64,000 bases of DNA, taken from Moniliophthora roreri (lineage: Eukaryota > Basidiomycota > Agaricomycetes > Agaricales > Marasmiaceae). The translations under genes and the position numbers were made by a program. Positions within the stretch are counted from its first letter, which is position 1. Every line of letters begins with the position of its first letter. A model generated the notes under the pieces. It was given only the letters and a program-made list of their open reading frames with translations. It was not told where the DNA came from and searched no databases. Below are positions 10,950 through 22,737 of this stretch, piece after piece. The stretch spans positions 31,457 to 95,456 of the forward strand of contig LATX02000017.1 of NCBI GenBank assembly GCA_001466705.2. Reading direction: 5' to 3'.

Positions 10950-12156
10950 AAAAAGACTGCTTGAGGGCAGCAAACTGGGCTGACAGCTGGTTGAGTTGAG
11001 CCAGCATGTTATTGATGTTGGGAGGTGGGGAGTGTGGTGATGATGGCTCAGGTGGTGACGGAGCAGAGACTTCTATGGGGATGCTTTCAGATGCTGCCAC
11101 TCTTCTTGCTTTTGGTCTGCTAGCCCACTTGTCAAAGCACACTGCTTCGCAATGACTAGCCTGACCACAATGATCACAGATCTCACGTTCATAATTGCCA
11201 TTTGCCTTAGTGTGCTAGGTGGAGCCACACCCATAGCACTTCCCAGCCATCATGTGGGTCCAGTCCAGCCTGGACTTGGTGGCATTGACTTCCATGGCAT
11301 TGGGGTCATAAGCAGGTGGGGCAAAGGGAGTGATTGAAGCAGTTGATGGGTGAGGGGCAGGAGGTGGGATAGTAGGCATAGTCATTGCTGCTACAGGTCA
11401 GCGGGCCTTCTCAGCCTCCCGTTGACAGATATGAACATCCAGGTTATTGGCAATGTTAATGAGCTGGTCGAGGGTCTCGGTCTTGCGGTCGGTGTGCACA
11501 AGCTCATCCTTGATGCGAGATGCCATGTGCTCATAGAAGCGGTCATAGAGGTTAGCAGAGGAATAGCTAGTCCTCAACATGATCTCTTTGAACTTGGCAG
11601 CATACTCAGCTACTGACTGCTTCCCTTGAAAGAGCACATGCAGTTGTTCCTTCGCATCTGCTGCCTCATCTGTTGTCTCAAACCTCAGCTTAAAGCCTTT
11701 GACAAATTCCTCCCAGCTGTTGTTGTAGAGGTGCCTCCCTTGGGCAACCTCTTCCATAGCTAGTGTGGCCCACACAGCTGCATCATCCTGCATGAATGTC
11801 AGGGCCAAGCGGATCCACAAGCCATCATCTCTGGCCCAAGTCCCATCTGCATTGGCTCTGTTAAGCACTGCCCTCTGTGACTGTGCATAGAGTGAGAAAG
11901 CAGCAATAAATTGGCAGGCATCGGCTCCACCAAGCTTTCCTGTGAATGCAGAAGGTTTCTGGAAAGGCTTTTGATCCGAGGGGGTCGAAGCTGATGTGGC
12001 TGCAGCACTGGTCTGGACCAGTTGACTGATGTTGTGTGACATCTGATTGAAGCTAGCAACCATCCGTATCACTGCATTTGACAGATTGGTTTGGCTTGTA
12101 ACCAGAGCTTGGAGAAGTTGATCAGTAGAGGGTTGATTGGTGGGAGTGTTTGACAT
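10950..12156 (-). pseudogene. chromovirus Gag
   Basis: Starts with MSNTPTNQPSTDQLLQAL at 12156. A Gag capsid-like domain lies at about residues 60-240, including WARDDGLWIRLALTFMQDDA, WEEFVKGFKLRFE and EYAAKFKEIMLRTS. A stop at 11398 (the frame's likely CGA-to-TGA change) precedes a proline-rich linker and a region with two cysteine clusters, of which the second is an intact CX2CX4HX4C knuckle (CDHCGQASHCEAVC, about 11124-11170). A second stop lies between them. It is the first gene after the 5' LTR (12406-12861 on the minus strand). Confidence 0.85.
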
Positions 12157-12405
12157 TTTTGGGAATTCTCTGGGGTCTTGGAAGATATCAGTGGGGTCGT
12201 CGGTATGGAAGGGATTTAGAAGTCAGTTTGAACAGGGTTGTTCGTCACAAGGATACCACTTGTCCTCAGTTGGGTAGTGGTGGGCGTCTTAGCTATCTTC
12301 AGTGTCATAGGCGTGAGTGGGTTCTCTGCAATCTCTACCCAGAGTGCTTTGCTGATGCAAGGTCGATGTACACTATCAACGGTGCAACCTGAGATCTTGA
12401 CCTAA
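12157..12405 (-). other. leader of the chromodomain element
   Basis: About 250 bases between the 5' LTR and the Gag start on the minus strand. The bases directly after the LTR read TTAGGTCAAGATCTCAGG, which does not start with TGG. A conventional tRNA 3'-end primer site is therefore not obvious, and a self-priming or internal-tRNA mechanism, as in some fungal chromoviruses, is possible. Confidence 0.5.
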
Positions 12406-12861
12406 TGTGGTGCTGCAATGACTCTAGTAACAGTAAGTAGAACCCTCTGCACTCAAGCCAAGAAAGAGATAAGGAAAGAGGGTGATCTGGCATAGACTCT
12501 AGGTTGATATGACGTTGGACTCAACAGACACTAAGTCAATGCCTAGCCCAAATGACCAAGTTAGCTTAACTACTGAGAGATATATACAAGGAATACTTGC
12601 CTAGCCCAAATGACCAAGAGGTCAAGATGGGGAACTAGGCTACAAGTGTCAAGTATAAATACAAGGAGTCTGTCTCAGTGAGAATAACTGATGGAAATGG
12701 AAGAATGATCCGGAAGGTGATCTGGGTTGAATGGAATGTTCTATGGAAAAGTGGCTGTGATTGTATAAATAAGATAAGTAATCGGATAAATAGATAAAAG
12801 ATAAGAGATAAGATAATGGGACTTAGAAGAAAAGAGAAAGGAAAAGTTGCACTCTATCACA
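12406..12861 (-). repeat. LTR-gamma (5' LTR in element orientation)
   Basis: 456-bp LTR, the partner of 7774-8229. Same length and termini, with a low number of substitutions, so the insertion is fairly recent. Confidence 0.92.
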
Positions 12862-12866
12862 AATAG
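12862..12866 (+). repeat. target-site duplication (right), AATAG
   Basis: Second copy of the 5-bp duplication made by integration of the chromodomain element; pairs with 7769-7773. Confidence 0.9.
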
Positions 12867-13140
12867 TGCAGGAAAGTACATATTGAGAGATGGCACTGGA
12901 TTTCTGAAAGTCAAACCTAGTGAGAAACTCAAAGATAGAGTAGCAGAATATGTAAAGCAACAAGGATGGAATAGAATTGTTCATCCAGATGCACATTTAT
13001 TTATAGAGATAGAAGAAGAATCAGCAGTGGTTTATCAGGGAGCAATAGTTCAACCTCAGGAGGGGATGGACTTGGATAGGTTAGCAACATTGTTGGCTGA
13101 AAGGATAAAGCCTGCAATTGATATGCAGTCAAAAAACTAG
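12862..13140 (+). pseudogene. beta1 Gag, C-terminal part after the chromodomain insertion
   Basis: Begins with the second AATAG duplication and continues the Gag frame (KYILRDGTGFLKVKPSEKL, WNRIVHPDAHLFI, ERIKPAIDMQSKN). This aligns residue by residue with the Gag tail of alpha1 (YILKDGKRLPKHEG, 56230-56530 minus strand). The stop at 13140 is followed 11 bases later by the pro-pol ATG, an arrangement also found in alpha1. Confidence 0.75.
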
Positions 13141-13151
13141 CAGACCCAAGG

Positions 13152-14172
13152 ATGGGGCTGGTTAGTTCAAGGATAGCCAATGATAATGCTCCTGAGAGTA
13201 ATCCAAAGAGATTAATGCCACAAATTGAGATATCTAGAATGAAACAATCAGAAAAGAAAAAGTACATTGATCTAATGAATGATACATTGGAGACAGGCAG
13301 GTTAGCTATCAATGTTAGAGAAAATAATGATAGATTACAAAAGACAGTGAGGTTTAATGAACCAGAGAAAGAGATGAGACTGTTTGATAAGGTAGAGCCG
13401 ATTGAGAGGGCTCCCCTACCTAAGAATCAGGTGATACAAAGAGGCACTTCACATTTGCAGCAGCCAGAACAGAAACATAAAGAGATCTTAGAGAAAAGAG
13501 ATAATATTTTGGACATAATGACAATGACAGTTGAGGAAGAGATATTAGAGAAATATTTGAAGTTGGAAGTGAACATACCATTAGGAGAAATGTTAAAGAT
13601 TTCACTGGCAGTAAGGAAGCTTTTGGCTAGAAAATGCAGATTTAGGAATATTAAGCAAAGACCAGCAAAAGAGTTGTATGAGCAGTTACCCAGAGCCCAG
13701 GCATTAGCTTTAAGTGATGAAGTACTAGAGGATCTGGATAAAGCTGATTTTGTGATTGATGTTGAAAATATTGTTGAAGTAGATGAAGAATTAGCACAGT
13801 CCTTTTTAGAAGTCCTTGAAGTAGAAAAAAATGGAATGCCAGCAGGGACTGTAGTGCAAAGAGATGTGATAGATACATATCTGAATAATATATCAGATGA
13901 ACAGAGACAAAAAGTGATTATAGTAGCATCTCAATCTGAGAACTTAAGGTGTGTTTATATGAAAGTAAATGGACACCCAGATGAGATTGAAGGGATTTTA
14001 GACCCAGGCTCTATGATCCTTTGAATAAATAAGAAAGAAGCAGTAAGAAGAGGGATTACATGGAATCCTTCTACTTGTATACATATGCAGAGTGCAAATA
14101 GTAGCCTACAGAGAACACTAGGGCTAGCCAGGAATAAGTTGATACAGATTGAAGATTTAGAATTGAGAGCGC
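13152..14172 (+). pseudogene. beta1 pro-pol: N-terminal domain and start of protease
   Basis: ATG at 13152 opens a frame of 290 codons. It has a charged, helical N-terminal domain (LFDKVEPIERAPLPKNQ matches LFDEVKPIDRPPIPKNQ of alpha1), then a conserved block (KELYEQLPRAQALALSDEV) and the protease entry (EGILDPGSMIL) ending in TGA at 14022-14024. The alpha1 counterpart reads through this point as IICIDKEEA, so the TGA is a mutation. The frame continues to 14172, where a solo LTR-alpha is inserted. The function of the N-terminal domain is unknown to me. It is conserved between the alpha and beta lineages, so it is a real part of the polyprotein. Confidence 0.78.
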
Positions 14173-15918
14173 TAATATGGTGAACCTAGAAAAGACCCAC
14201 TTTTATTCATTTTACACTATTTCTGAATTGGAACACTTTAATATGACATGAGATAACAGGTGATAAGGACTAGAGTGAGCCCAGTCTGCTAGTCATTGCC
14301 TTAGAGAAGCTGTGGTACCTTAGAAAGTATGACAAGCTATATGATACACTATATAGAGGTGTCAAAGCTGTACTTTCTGACTTATCTATGTATCAGATCC
14401 AAAACGGCTCCCGAAACCTGTAGAGAACCTAACTATGGCCCAATGAATGCATTGGCTAGTTAACCAAGCTCTCAAGTGCTATCAATGGGATTTTAATTTC
14501 TATTTTACTTTTCTATAACATCTGCAAAGTGCTACCTGCAGTCAAACAGTACAGAGATACTTAGAGGAGACATCAAAACAGAACGACAACTTAGAACAGG
14601 AACGATCACAGAATGATCCTCCTCTGAAGTCAATATACAGATCAAAGTCAAAGCAGGTGATCTCTAAATAAAGAGTGCACCAGCGGCTAAACAATACAAG
14701 ATAAACTAACTAGGTATAAAGTCAGCTCGGAAAGAAGGAAATCACTTCAGAAGGACATCCACTACCTACAGACAGATACAATGAGAAGCAGAAGAATATA
14801 TAACGCATGAGGAGTCCTAAATAAGACCGAGCATGCATTGTCAAAGGAGATAGGAACAGTAACAGCATGTTCCAAACTTGGAAACCTTGGCATCTAGGCC
14901 TCTGCCGATGTGCAGATACTAGAAAGAGAGATGCTGTCAAAAGACGGGACGGATACATCCATCTGCTCATAGATACCCGACTTAGAAAAGAGAAAATACA
15001 AATTATAGAGTCTAGAACACCTTGGAGGCATAGATACCTGTGCGGATATGGTCAGATACCCTAGCGGCCAGACTCTGTGACATCTGAATAATCTCTCTTT
15101 TAGTATCTTGGTCACTTGTTTGTCATTTCCTGAATTATTGGACATTATTTATAATTATCTGTAGATATATTCCTGGACCATATATAAGGACAGCTAGATA
15201 TTTGTACATACTCAAGTAACTCTGCCCCCTCTGATTGTGAATACATGACGAGTTTGTTTGGTGTATAAATTTGTGTGCCATTCTAGTTTTGCTTTCTCAC
15301 TACAGGCCCTGGAGATTGGTCCTGAGTGACTCCAGAGAGATAGAAATCTGATAATGAACTTGTGTCATAAGAGATAAGAGTAACATCTTGAGTGCATTAT
15401 AGCACTTTTCTAAGAGAAACTTTACACCAAGAAGGAGCCTTGGGCACTTGGAGTGTGGCCTGTGTGTGTATCAGGTTGTGACACACTTAGAGTCTTAGCA
15501 AGGGGTGTGCCTGCACTGAACTCTTTGTAGAAATTGGTCTAGGACCTTTTCCAGTACACTGTGTGCTGTAGTTATCTTGAAGAAGTCTTGAACTCTGTAG
15601 GGTCAGACTATATTGGCTATTGAGTCTTTGTATGGGACTGTAGCTCTTGTGTTTGTGCTTTGTGCACTGTGTTCTTTGTGTTTTGTGTGTGTGTTTGTGA
15701 TATAAACCATTTTAAAACCATATATACTCCTCTGGAGGTAAACACTTGGAAGTAGAACACTTCAATAAGAGAGAATCAACTTAGCTAAGAGTTTTGTTGG
15801 CATTCTAAGTGCAGTAACTCTGATCATGTCGATCCACACTTGCACAACAAACTGAGTTAGACTTTTGGAGGTTATCTTTTTGGGTAGTTTTTCCACTAGT
15901 CTTATCTTAGACAAATTA
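14173..15918 (+). repeat. solo LTR-alpha inserted in the beta1 protease
   Basis: An LTR-alpha of 1746 bp, TAATATGG...ACAAATTA, TATA box at 15181-15188. Flanks are GCGC (14169-14172) and GCAC (15919-15922). Collapsing the LTR and one 4-base flank restores a continuous protease frame (ELRA then QLHM, against YGQLHV in alpha1). This supports a genuine insertion with a 4-bp target duplication, later changed at one base. No internal sequence remains, so it arose by LTR-LTR recombination. Confidence 0.85.
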
Positions 15919-16227
15919 GCACAACTTCATATGTTGGAGAAAGCACTGTATCAGTTACTGATAGGGAGACCATTTGAATCTCTAACCAGTATGGAAATGA
16001 AAGCATATCCAGATGGAAGATTAGACTTAACGTTAACATGCTCAAATACAGGCAAGAAGTTGACATGTGGAACCTATCCCAGAGGACAAGGGATAAAAGT
16101 AGAACAGTTGAATGAAGAGCCAGAACTGAGATCCACAGAGAGGGACACACATGTTGGCCCATCTAAAGAAGAGATAAATAATGACATAGAGATTACAAGT
16201 TTTCAAGAAACCTTGAAGAACTGTTAG
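15919..16227 (+). pseudogene. beta1 protease C-terminal part
   Basis: Continues the protease after the LTR: AQLHMLEKALYQLLIGRPFE, then LDLTLTCSNTGKK and CGTYPRGQGIKVEQ, matching alpha1 (LLGRPFDVLTK, MGTYERGKGIKLEP). LLIGRPF is the conserved retropepsin C-terminal motif (hydrophobic-hydrophobic-G). The frame ends at TAG 16225-16227 with NC*, the same point where the alpha1 frame ends (NC*, 54824). In both, the RT frame lies at -1 and overlaps this end. Confidence 0.8.
16197..16203 (+). promoter_or_regulatory. degenerate -1 frameshift site between protease and RT
   Basis: The heptamer reads A AGT TTT in the protease frame. The alpha1 element has A AAT TTT, a canonical slippery heptamer, at the same alignment position. 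In both elements the -1 frame is open from here (NLEELL) and the zero frame stops 24 bases downstream. The beta1 version has lost the AAA run. Confidence 0.5.
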
Positions 16228-17530
16228 AGGAACAGAGAGAGGTAGCCTTGATATTTAAGATGAATGAAAATGGAGAGTGTATAGTGAAAAGATATGCTAT
16301 GCCAAATAAGAATATTTTTGAAAATGAAGAACTAGTGAATGCCTTTGCACAGGCAGCAAGAGCTGAACCAGAGGCACAAATGCTAATAGAAGAAAAACTG
16401 GATAGATTGATAAAACAGAGTATGGACCATTTGAAAGGGGAATCTTTCCAATGTGTAATAGATTAAGCAAATGAAATATTAAGAGAACAGTCCAATGGCA
16501 AGGATCAGTACAAAGAATATTTATATGAAAAGAATGACCAGCTGCCTACAGTAAAGATATTTGATATAATACAGACTAGAGATGAAGCATTGAATAATAT
16601 ATATGATGTATTTGGAAAATACAAACCAGTGGATAAGAAAGTTCACCTAGTGAAGGCAACCTTACCACAGGAATTTCATGTTAAGAGACAGATTGTTGGG
16701 AATCCATTGGAGGGGCTATCTGTACTTCCAGTACATCCACCAGAATTCACACCAGGTGAAAGATATACTCAAGAGAGAAAAGATATTATTGATAAAAATC
16801 ACCCAGAAGGATTTCTTTGGGCAGAAGAAAGGAAATTATTACATGAATTGATGGAATTACAAGAGATGGCATTTGCATGGAATGCAGCAGAAGAAGGAAA
16901 TTTTAGGACAGATTTCTTTCTACCAGTAAAGTTCCCAGTATTACCACATGTGCCATGGGTAGAGAGAAATATTCCCATTCCACCAGGTATACACAAGGAG
17001 GTTTGCAGAATAATAAAAGACAAGATAGATGCAGGAGTTTATGAACCATCTAGTGAGTCGTATTGATCTAAGTGGTTCTGCATATTAAAGAAAGATGGGA
17101 AAAGTTTGAGAATAGTGCATAGCTTAAAATCATTGAAAAAAGTTACAATTCAGTACTTAGGCATACTACCTGCAACAGCTGAAGTAGCAAGTTATTTTTC
17201 AATTTTTCAGGAAGAGCTTGCATAGGACTCTTAGACATATGGGTTGGATATGATGAGAGATTAATAGATAAAGAATCAAGAGATTTAACAACATTTCAGA
17301 CACTGTTTGGACCACATAGATTGGTAAAGTTACCAATGGGAATGGACTAATTCAGTACCAATATTTCATGATAATGTTTGTTATATATTTAGAGATGAGA
17401 TACTAGAGATTACAATGCCATATGTCAATGATGTATCAGCAAGGGGTCCTGTGTCTCAGTATAAATTAGAAGATGGAAGTTATGAAACTATACCAGAAAA
17501 CCCAGAAATTAGAAAATTTGTATAGGAACA
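16206..17530 (+). pseudogene. beta1 reverse transcriptase
   Basis: RT frame, from NLEELLEEQ through a linker (VFGKYKPVDKKVHLVKATLP) to the RT fingers (FLWAEERKLLHELMELQE, PVLPHVPWVERNIPIPPG, KDKIDAGVYEPS) and palm (LLDIWVGYDERL, FQTLFGPHRLVKLPMG). The catalytic box near 17427 reads PYVNDVS where alpha1 keeps PYVDDVS, so an active-site aspartate is lost. There are stops at 16464, about 17066 and 17521, and indels near 17200 and 17345. It aligns throughout with 53600-54830 on the minus strand. Confidence 0.82.
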
Positions 17531-17540
17531 TATAAATAAT

Positions 17541-18365
17541 ATGAACAGATTGATGCAGAGGCTGAAATATGTTGGAGGAACATTTTCAGGGCCTAAAGCA
17601 TTTATATGTTTAGAGAGGGGTGTGGTATTAGGTTTTCAAGTAGGACCAGAGGGTCAAGAGATAAATGAGAAATTTGCAAAGGTAGTATTGGACTGGGATC
17701 CAAGTACTTTTAAATCAAAGACAGATGTAAAGTCATTATTGGGTACAGCAGTACAGATGCATACTTTTATTAAGGAATATGCAAAGATAACAAGACCATT
17801 GAATAAGATAACCGGAGCAAATGCAATTTTCCAGATAGGAGAAGAAGAGAGACAAGCAGTTAGAAATCTGCAAGAAGCTATTAGGAATGCACCTTGCTTG
17901 AAACCAGTAGATTATGGGAAACCATTAATATTAGCAGTTGATACATCATGGCAAGCAGTAGGCTTCTACTTGTATCACAGAGATGAAAATGATTCAAAGA
18001 GAAAATATTTTAACTATTTCAGATCAGTTGGTCTGAATGAGAGAGAAGTGAGATTTTCACAGCCCAAGAGGGAGCTGTATGGATTAAAGATGGTTTTAGA
18101 AGCTACATATTATACAACATATGGTTGTAGAGAGTTGATAGTGGAAACAGATGCTAGTTATATTAAGGGAATGCTAGACAATCCAAGTGCAGGCCCAAAT
18201 GCAACCATTAATCGTTGGATAGAAGCTATCAGAAAATATCACTTTGAATTAGTACATATAAAAGGAATTAAGCATGGACCAGATGGTTTATCTAGACCAC
18301 CCGAAAATGAAGAAGATTATTTAGATAATGACAATGGACAACCTGTGAAGTTTAAAATGGGATAG
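17541..18365 (+). pseudogene. beta1 RT connection and RNase H
   Basis: 274 open codons: thumb/connection (VVLDWDPSTFKSKTDVKSLL, FIKEYAKITRPLNKI) and RNase H (LILAVDTSWQAVGFYLY, RELYGLK, IVETDASYIKGML, IKGIKHGPDGLSRPP). The acidic residues in AVDTS, the E of RELYG and D of TDAS, plus the HGPDGLSR end, are the expected RNase H hallmarks. It ends at a TAG after KFKMG where beta2 reads KFKMGEEET. Confidence 0.85.
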
Positions 18366-20205
18366 GAGGAAACAGATCCACCCTATCCTTTTGAAGACTT
18401 CAGGAAGGAGATTGATACTAGAGGAGGATATTATTTAGAGAGCAGTGTGTGTAGAGGATTTTACACAGGATTTAGCAGCTGCAGCAGAAGAAATGAGGAT
18501 GAATAATTTGGTTTTGGGATGGCCAATATATGAGTTGTTCCTCCAGATCAGAATATTTCCACCTGCATTAATGGCAGAATGGCAAGAAAAGAATCCTTAT
18601 GTAGAATCTCACTGCACAAGGGTAGGGAAAAAGTTAGATGAAGCATTACCAGATATAATAAGCTATCTAACAGATGAAGATTGGATTAGACTCAAAGATT
18701 TAGATAAAAATTATAAGAAATTTATAAAGAAACAGGCTCAGAGATTCTTTGTAGACAAAGAAGGAAGACTGTATAGAAGAAATGAAGAATTAGAAGGACA
18801 GCATAAGTTAGTAGTTTGAAGAACAAAAGAATGTGGATGATGTCTGCAGCACATGATTATATGGGTCACAAAGGAATGTTTGCAACTAAGCAGCTCCTTA
18901 AAAAGAGATTTTGGTGGCCAGAGTTAGAGCATGATGTAGAATGGTTTGTGAAATCTTGCCAAACATGCCAAGATAGACAGTTGAGTATGATTAAGATTCC
19001 ACCTACATGGACACATACACCATCTTTGTTCCAGAAGATTCATATAGATATATTTAAGTTATTACCAGCTAGCAATGGTTGCAAAAATGTAGCTCATGCT
19101 TGGTGTGCATTATCGAATTGGTCTGAAGCCAAAGTGATAAGAGATGAAAAAGCAAAAACTATTGGAGAATGGATATTTGAAGATATTTTGTGTTGTTGGG
19201 GACCAGTAGAAGAGATTGTCACAGACAATGCTCCCCAACTAGAAGTAGTGATGAGATGGCTAAATGAGAAGTATGGAGTGAGGCACATTAGAATTTCACC
19301 TTATAATTCTCAAGCTAATAGAAAGATTGAGAAACCCCATTTTGATATAAGACAAGCCTTAGTGAAAGCTACAGGTGGAGCTTTGAGGAGATGGTATTGG
19401 TATTTGAAGCCAGTACTATAGGCAGATAGAGTTATGATTAGGAGAGGATTGAGTTGTTCACCATATTTTTTGGTAACAGGAGCAGAGCCAATCTTACCCT
19501 TTGATATTGTAGAGTCAACATGGTTAGTACATATGCCAGATAGAATATTATCACACAAAGAATTAGTGGGATATAGAGTATTAGCACTAGCTAAACATCA
19601 TACACATGTTAATGAAATGATAGAGAAAATAGATAAAACAAAAAGAGATAATTCAAGGAAATTTGAAAAAGAGCATAGACACAAGATCAGAGATTTTGAT
19701 TTTAAACCAGGACAACTGGTGCAAATGTGTAATCCTGGTATAGAGAAGGATTTTGGATACAAAGATGTACCCAAGGTACTTAGAGCCAATGATAGTGGTC
19801 AGACATATGAAAGGAGAATCTTATATTCTAGCTGATATGAATGGTGCAGTAAAGAAAGAAAAAGTGGCTACATTTAGAGTAATACCGCATATAGCCAGAT
19901 ATGAACCCATTTTGCTACCAGAGAATATTTATGACTTGATAGATATATTAAAGAATCAGATTGATGAAATGATCAAAGGTGAAGACAGTAGACAGTATAG
20001 TGGAGAAGATTTTATATTTCCAAATGTAACAGAAATGAAAAGACCAAAACCAGGCACGGAACTGGTAGAAGATGAGAATATTAAAGAAACATTGCAGACG
20101 GAAGAAAAAGATATAGAAGATATAGACTTGGATGAACCCAGGCAAACAAGACAACAGAAGATTCAAAGGGAATTAGAGTTCCTAATGATTGGACTGGGGA
20201 ATTAA
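18366..20205 (+). pseudogene. beta1 integrase and C-terminal tail
   Basis: A spacer domain (RFFVDKEGRLYRRNEELEGQ) is followed by integrase: HHCC zinc finger (HDYMGHKG, CQTCQ), core with D (HIDIFKL), D (IVTDNAPQ) and E (NRKIEKPHFD), then WADRV-region and PYFLVTGAEPILPFDIVES. The C-terminal tail has an SH3-like part (FKPGQLVQMCNPG) and an acidic/basic end (EPRQTRQQKIQRELEFL). The DDE triad is intact. Stops at 18816 and 19419 (W to TAG) and a frameshift near 19760 break it. It stops at 20205. Confidence 0.83.
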
Positions 20206-20618
20206 AAAGAGAATAATTTAGAGTTGGGGGAGTCATGCAGAAATGATTATAAAACCCTCTTCATTTAATAATAAAAGAGAATAAATACTGAAAGTTGACT
20301 TAGTCACACAAAAGAGATAAGACAGACAGATACATGCAGCTGGATTTGAAACAAGTAACTGGCTACATGACAAAGACACAAGAATAATAGAGTTACAGAG
20401 AGTGGAGTATCAGAGATAACAACTGAAGAAGTTGAGTCTCAGAGAGAATATTTTTATAGAGATGTTTTATAAGTGAGAGATGACATTTGATATGAAGATT
20501 TCAAAGCGAAAAAGGAATGTAGCAGAACCTGGTATCTAACTCAAACAGAGTGAACTGAAGTTCAACTTGAGCATGAGCGAGAAACTGGAGGACCCAACAT
20601 AAACCTTTAGAAAAAGCT
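20206..20618 (+). other. linker between pol and the opposite-strand cassette of beta1
   Basis: About 410 bases without a coding frame. Alignable with 35004-35305 of beta2 (shared TGCAGCTGGA, GAGTTACAGAG and GAATATTTTTATAGAGATG). On the minus strand TTTCAAATCC at about 20350 vaguely recalls a Pol III B-box, but no A-box partner is seen. Confidence 0.5.
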
Positions 20619-21736
20619 CTAAGTATTGACTGGAGCAGAGACTGTTTCAACCTCGATAGTAGAACAAATGGGTTGAGCTTCATCCATTTGTTCATCTTGG
20701 ATAGCAATTTTGGAGAGACGAATACAATTGACCTCTTCAAGACTCTTGGAGGAGACCTGGTATTGTCCAATGTAGAAATGAATATTGTGTTCCAAAGAGG
20801 AAAGTTCAGTGTGAAGGAAGTTGGCAACTGACAAGAGGACTTCAGAGGAAGCCTTTTCCAGGTCAAGGAATGGAATCAATGCTGATTTCTTAGCAATCGA
20901 TTCAAATGTGAGGGCATGGAGTGCTTGTTCATCTAAATGAGATATAATATTAACATCTGAAAATGATTATAAGAAAGAGATTGACTTACCAGTTGTTTCT
21001 TGGCAACAATCCACAACTGACGAAGAGACCTTACTCATCTTGGAAACAGAAGTAGTTGGTTTGGCCTCAGAAGCAGTGGGGGTAACCTATTATAAAGAGA
21101 ATATTAAGATATGAACAGGTTAAAAAGAGTTAGGAGAAGGAAGACTGACATCAAGAGATTTATTTGGAGCCTTCTTGTTCTTTTCCTTTTTATCTGTCTA
21201 AGAAGAAAAAGGGAGTAGTTAGAGAGAGAATTTGATGATAATATAGAAGGACATACAGCATTATTTTTAGAGAAATGGACTTTCTGTGCAGGATCATTCA
21301 TGAAAACAGACTTAGGAGCATGGACAGAGGTAGAAAGGGACCTGGCATCCCGCATCTGTTCAAATAAGCAGATGAGTATGTGGTTAATATCAAGGAAATG
21401 AGGAGAATATGTACTTCCAAATCAACATTTGTATTATGGACGATTTGTACTTCCTCCTCATCTGATGAATCCACAGATACTTTTGAGGCTTTGCGCTTTT
21501 CTAGGAGATATTTATGAATAATGATGGAATAAAAGAAAGAGGATGTAATATTAATGAATGAAGAATAGAAAAGAGAAAATATTATAGCATACTAGATGGT
21601 CTGCAAGTTGTGCAACCAGAAGGCTATGAATAGTAGTGTTGCTACTGTTTGCAGAACACTTAATAAAGTTGAACAGCTCAGTAGTGTTGTTATACCATGG
21701 CTGATGATCAGGCCAAGAGTTGGATGGAGGCATCAA
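20619..21736 (-). pseudogene. geneB of beta1 (spliced, opposite strand to pol)
   Basis: Second gene of the antisense cassette. Exon 1 starts MMPPSNSWPDHQPWYN at 21736 and ends before a GTATGC donor. Later exons give a helical segment, an acidic linker (VSVDSSDEEEVQIVHN, about 21430-21490), a short exon (RSLSTSVHAPKSVF, about 21300-21350) and a last exon with a conserved domain (FLDLEKASSEVLLSVANFL, SSLEHNIHFYIGQYQVSSK, about 20640-20870). The stop is at 20619-20621. The same exon order and domain are found in beta2 (36089-37417) and, diverged, in alpha1 (48576-49874). I do not recognise the family; no catalytic motif is visible. The last exon looks like an amphipathic helical bundle. Some exons contain stops, so this copy is probably inactive. 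Confidence 0.7.
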
Positions 21737-21911
21737 AGCAGTAAGTGGAATAGTATGTGCCGAATGATAAATAAAAGAGATGGAAAAAGATTATGATAAA
21801 TAGTAGTTGAACATGTGGAATTTATAGGGTTCACCCTTGGCATGTGCATGTTCACTATTGATATTAATAGAACAAATTTTTGAAATTTTGAGATAGGAAG
21901 TTCCTTCCTGA

Positions 21912-21950
21912 ACAATAGAGATGTTGTTATTATTTAGTTGGGGGGAGGAA
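21912..21950 (+). promoter_or_regulatory. internal hairpin plus polypurine core of beta1
   Basis: ACAATAGAGATGTTGT (ends pair as ACAA/TTGT) followed by TTTAGTTGGGGGGAGG in the sense of the element. The same hairpin-plus-core is found at the true 3' polypurine tracts of alpha1 and beta3 and between geneA and geneB in alpha1 and beta2. It could be a second plus-strand primer or part of the geneB promoter. Confidence 0.6.
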
Positions 21951-22737
21951 TATACATGTTAAGAAATTTCAATGATTTCAAAAAGAATTGAATAGAGATT
22001 TGACTGTAAGGAAGTTTCAGAAAATGGAATGACTAATGGCTGAAAAAGAGAAGCATATGTAGACATGGAAACTAATAGAGGAAACAGAAAGTGGTGCAAG
22101 AGGAACTTCGTAAAGATAACAGGAGTACCGATTCCGCAACCAAGAAAATAAGAGACAGGAACAATAGATTCAATTTAGTTCCAAAGATGAAAGAGTATTT
22201 GATCGGATCACTAAATATAGAGCACTTACACATACATATGGAAACTGATACATACAGAAAAGGCTTAGAGATTGGCAATAGATAAGAAAAAAAGAAGTTT
22301 CATAATAGACTTATCTATATGAATGAAGAAAATAAGAGAGAATGCCAAATGCATGGGATATGATAGAAATGTACACATGCCTGACTCAAGAGATATTTAA
22401 GTCTGAAGACAATCAGGACTTATAATATTTTCATGCATTAGTTTAGAATATGGATATGAGATGAGTTGATTGGTTTCAGTAAGCAAATAGTAATTAAACT
22501 ATAGCTACTGAAGTGAAAGTCCAATTAGAAAGAAATATCTAAGTACTTGAGGTGAATGTACTTATGATATTTCTGCAGCAGATGTATAAGATATAGAGAA
22601 TATCTAAGTATGCAAGATGAATGTACTTAAATATTCTCATGGCAAGATAAAGTATAGATGAGTAATGAGAGATAATATGTCCAGAGTGATATGAGAGCCC
22701 AACCCAGTGCCAACCAAGAAAAGAACACAACGAAATC
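21951..22737. other. intergenic region between geneB and geneA of beta1
   Basis: About 790 AT-rich bases with no supported coding frame. Alignable with 37634-38451 of beta2 (shared AGAAAGTGGTGCAAGAGGAA and CCGATTCCGCAAC). It should hold the geneB promoter and the 3' region of geneA. I see no clear TATA box. Confidence 0.5.

Larger units (their letters stand above)
7774..12861 (-). mobile_element. complete chromodomain Ty3/gypsy element (internally deleted)
   Basis: A 5088-bp element on the minus strand with two 456-bp LTRs (7774-8229 and 12406-12861), both TGTGGTGC...ATCACA on the plus strand, and a perfect AATAG target duplication. Internal order on the minus strand: Gag with zinc knuckle, protease, reverse transcriptase, integrase, chromodomain. 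The RT thumb, RNase H and the start of the integrase are deleted between about 9545 and 9604. YLDD is YLDN and several frames carry stops, so it cannot move on its own. Chromodomains of this class target integration to heterochromatin in known chromoviruses. Confidence 0.92.

Noticed and set aside
20330..20400. Possible tRNA-like unit in beta1 and beta2 linkers
   Set aside because: Only a weak B-box-like string; no A-box, no pairing arms and opposite orientation to the alpha1 units.
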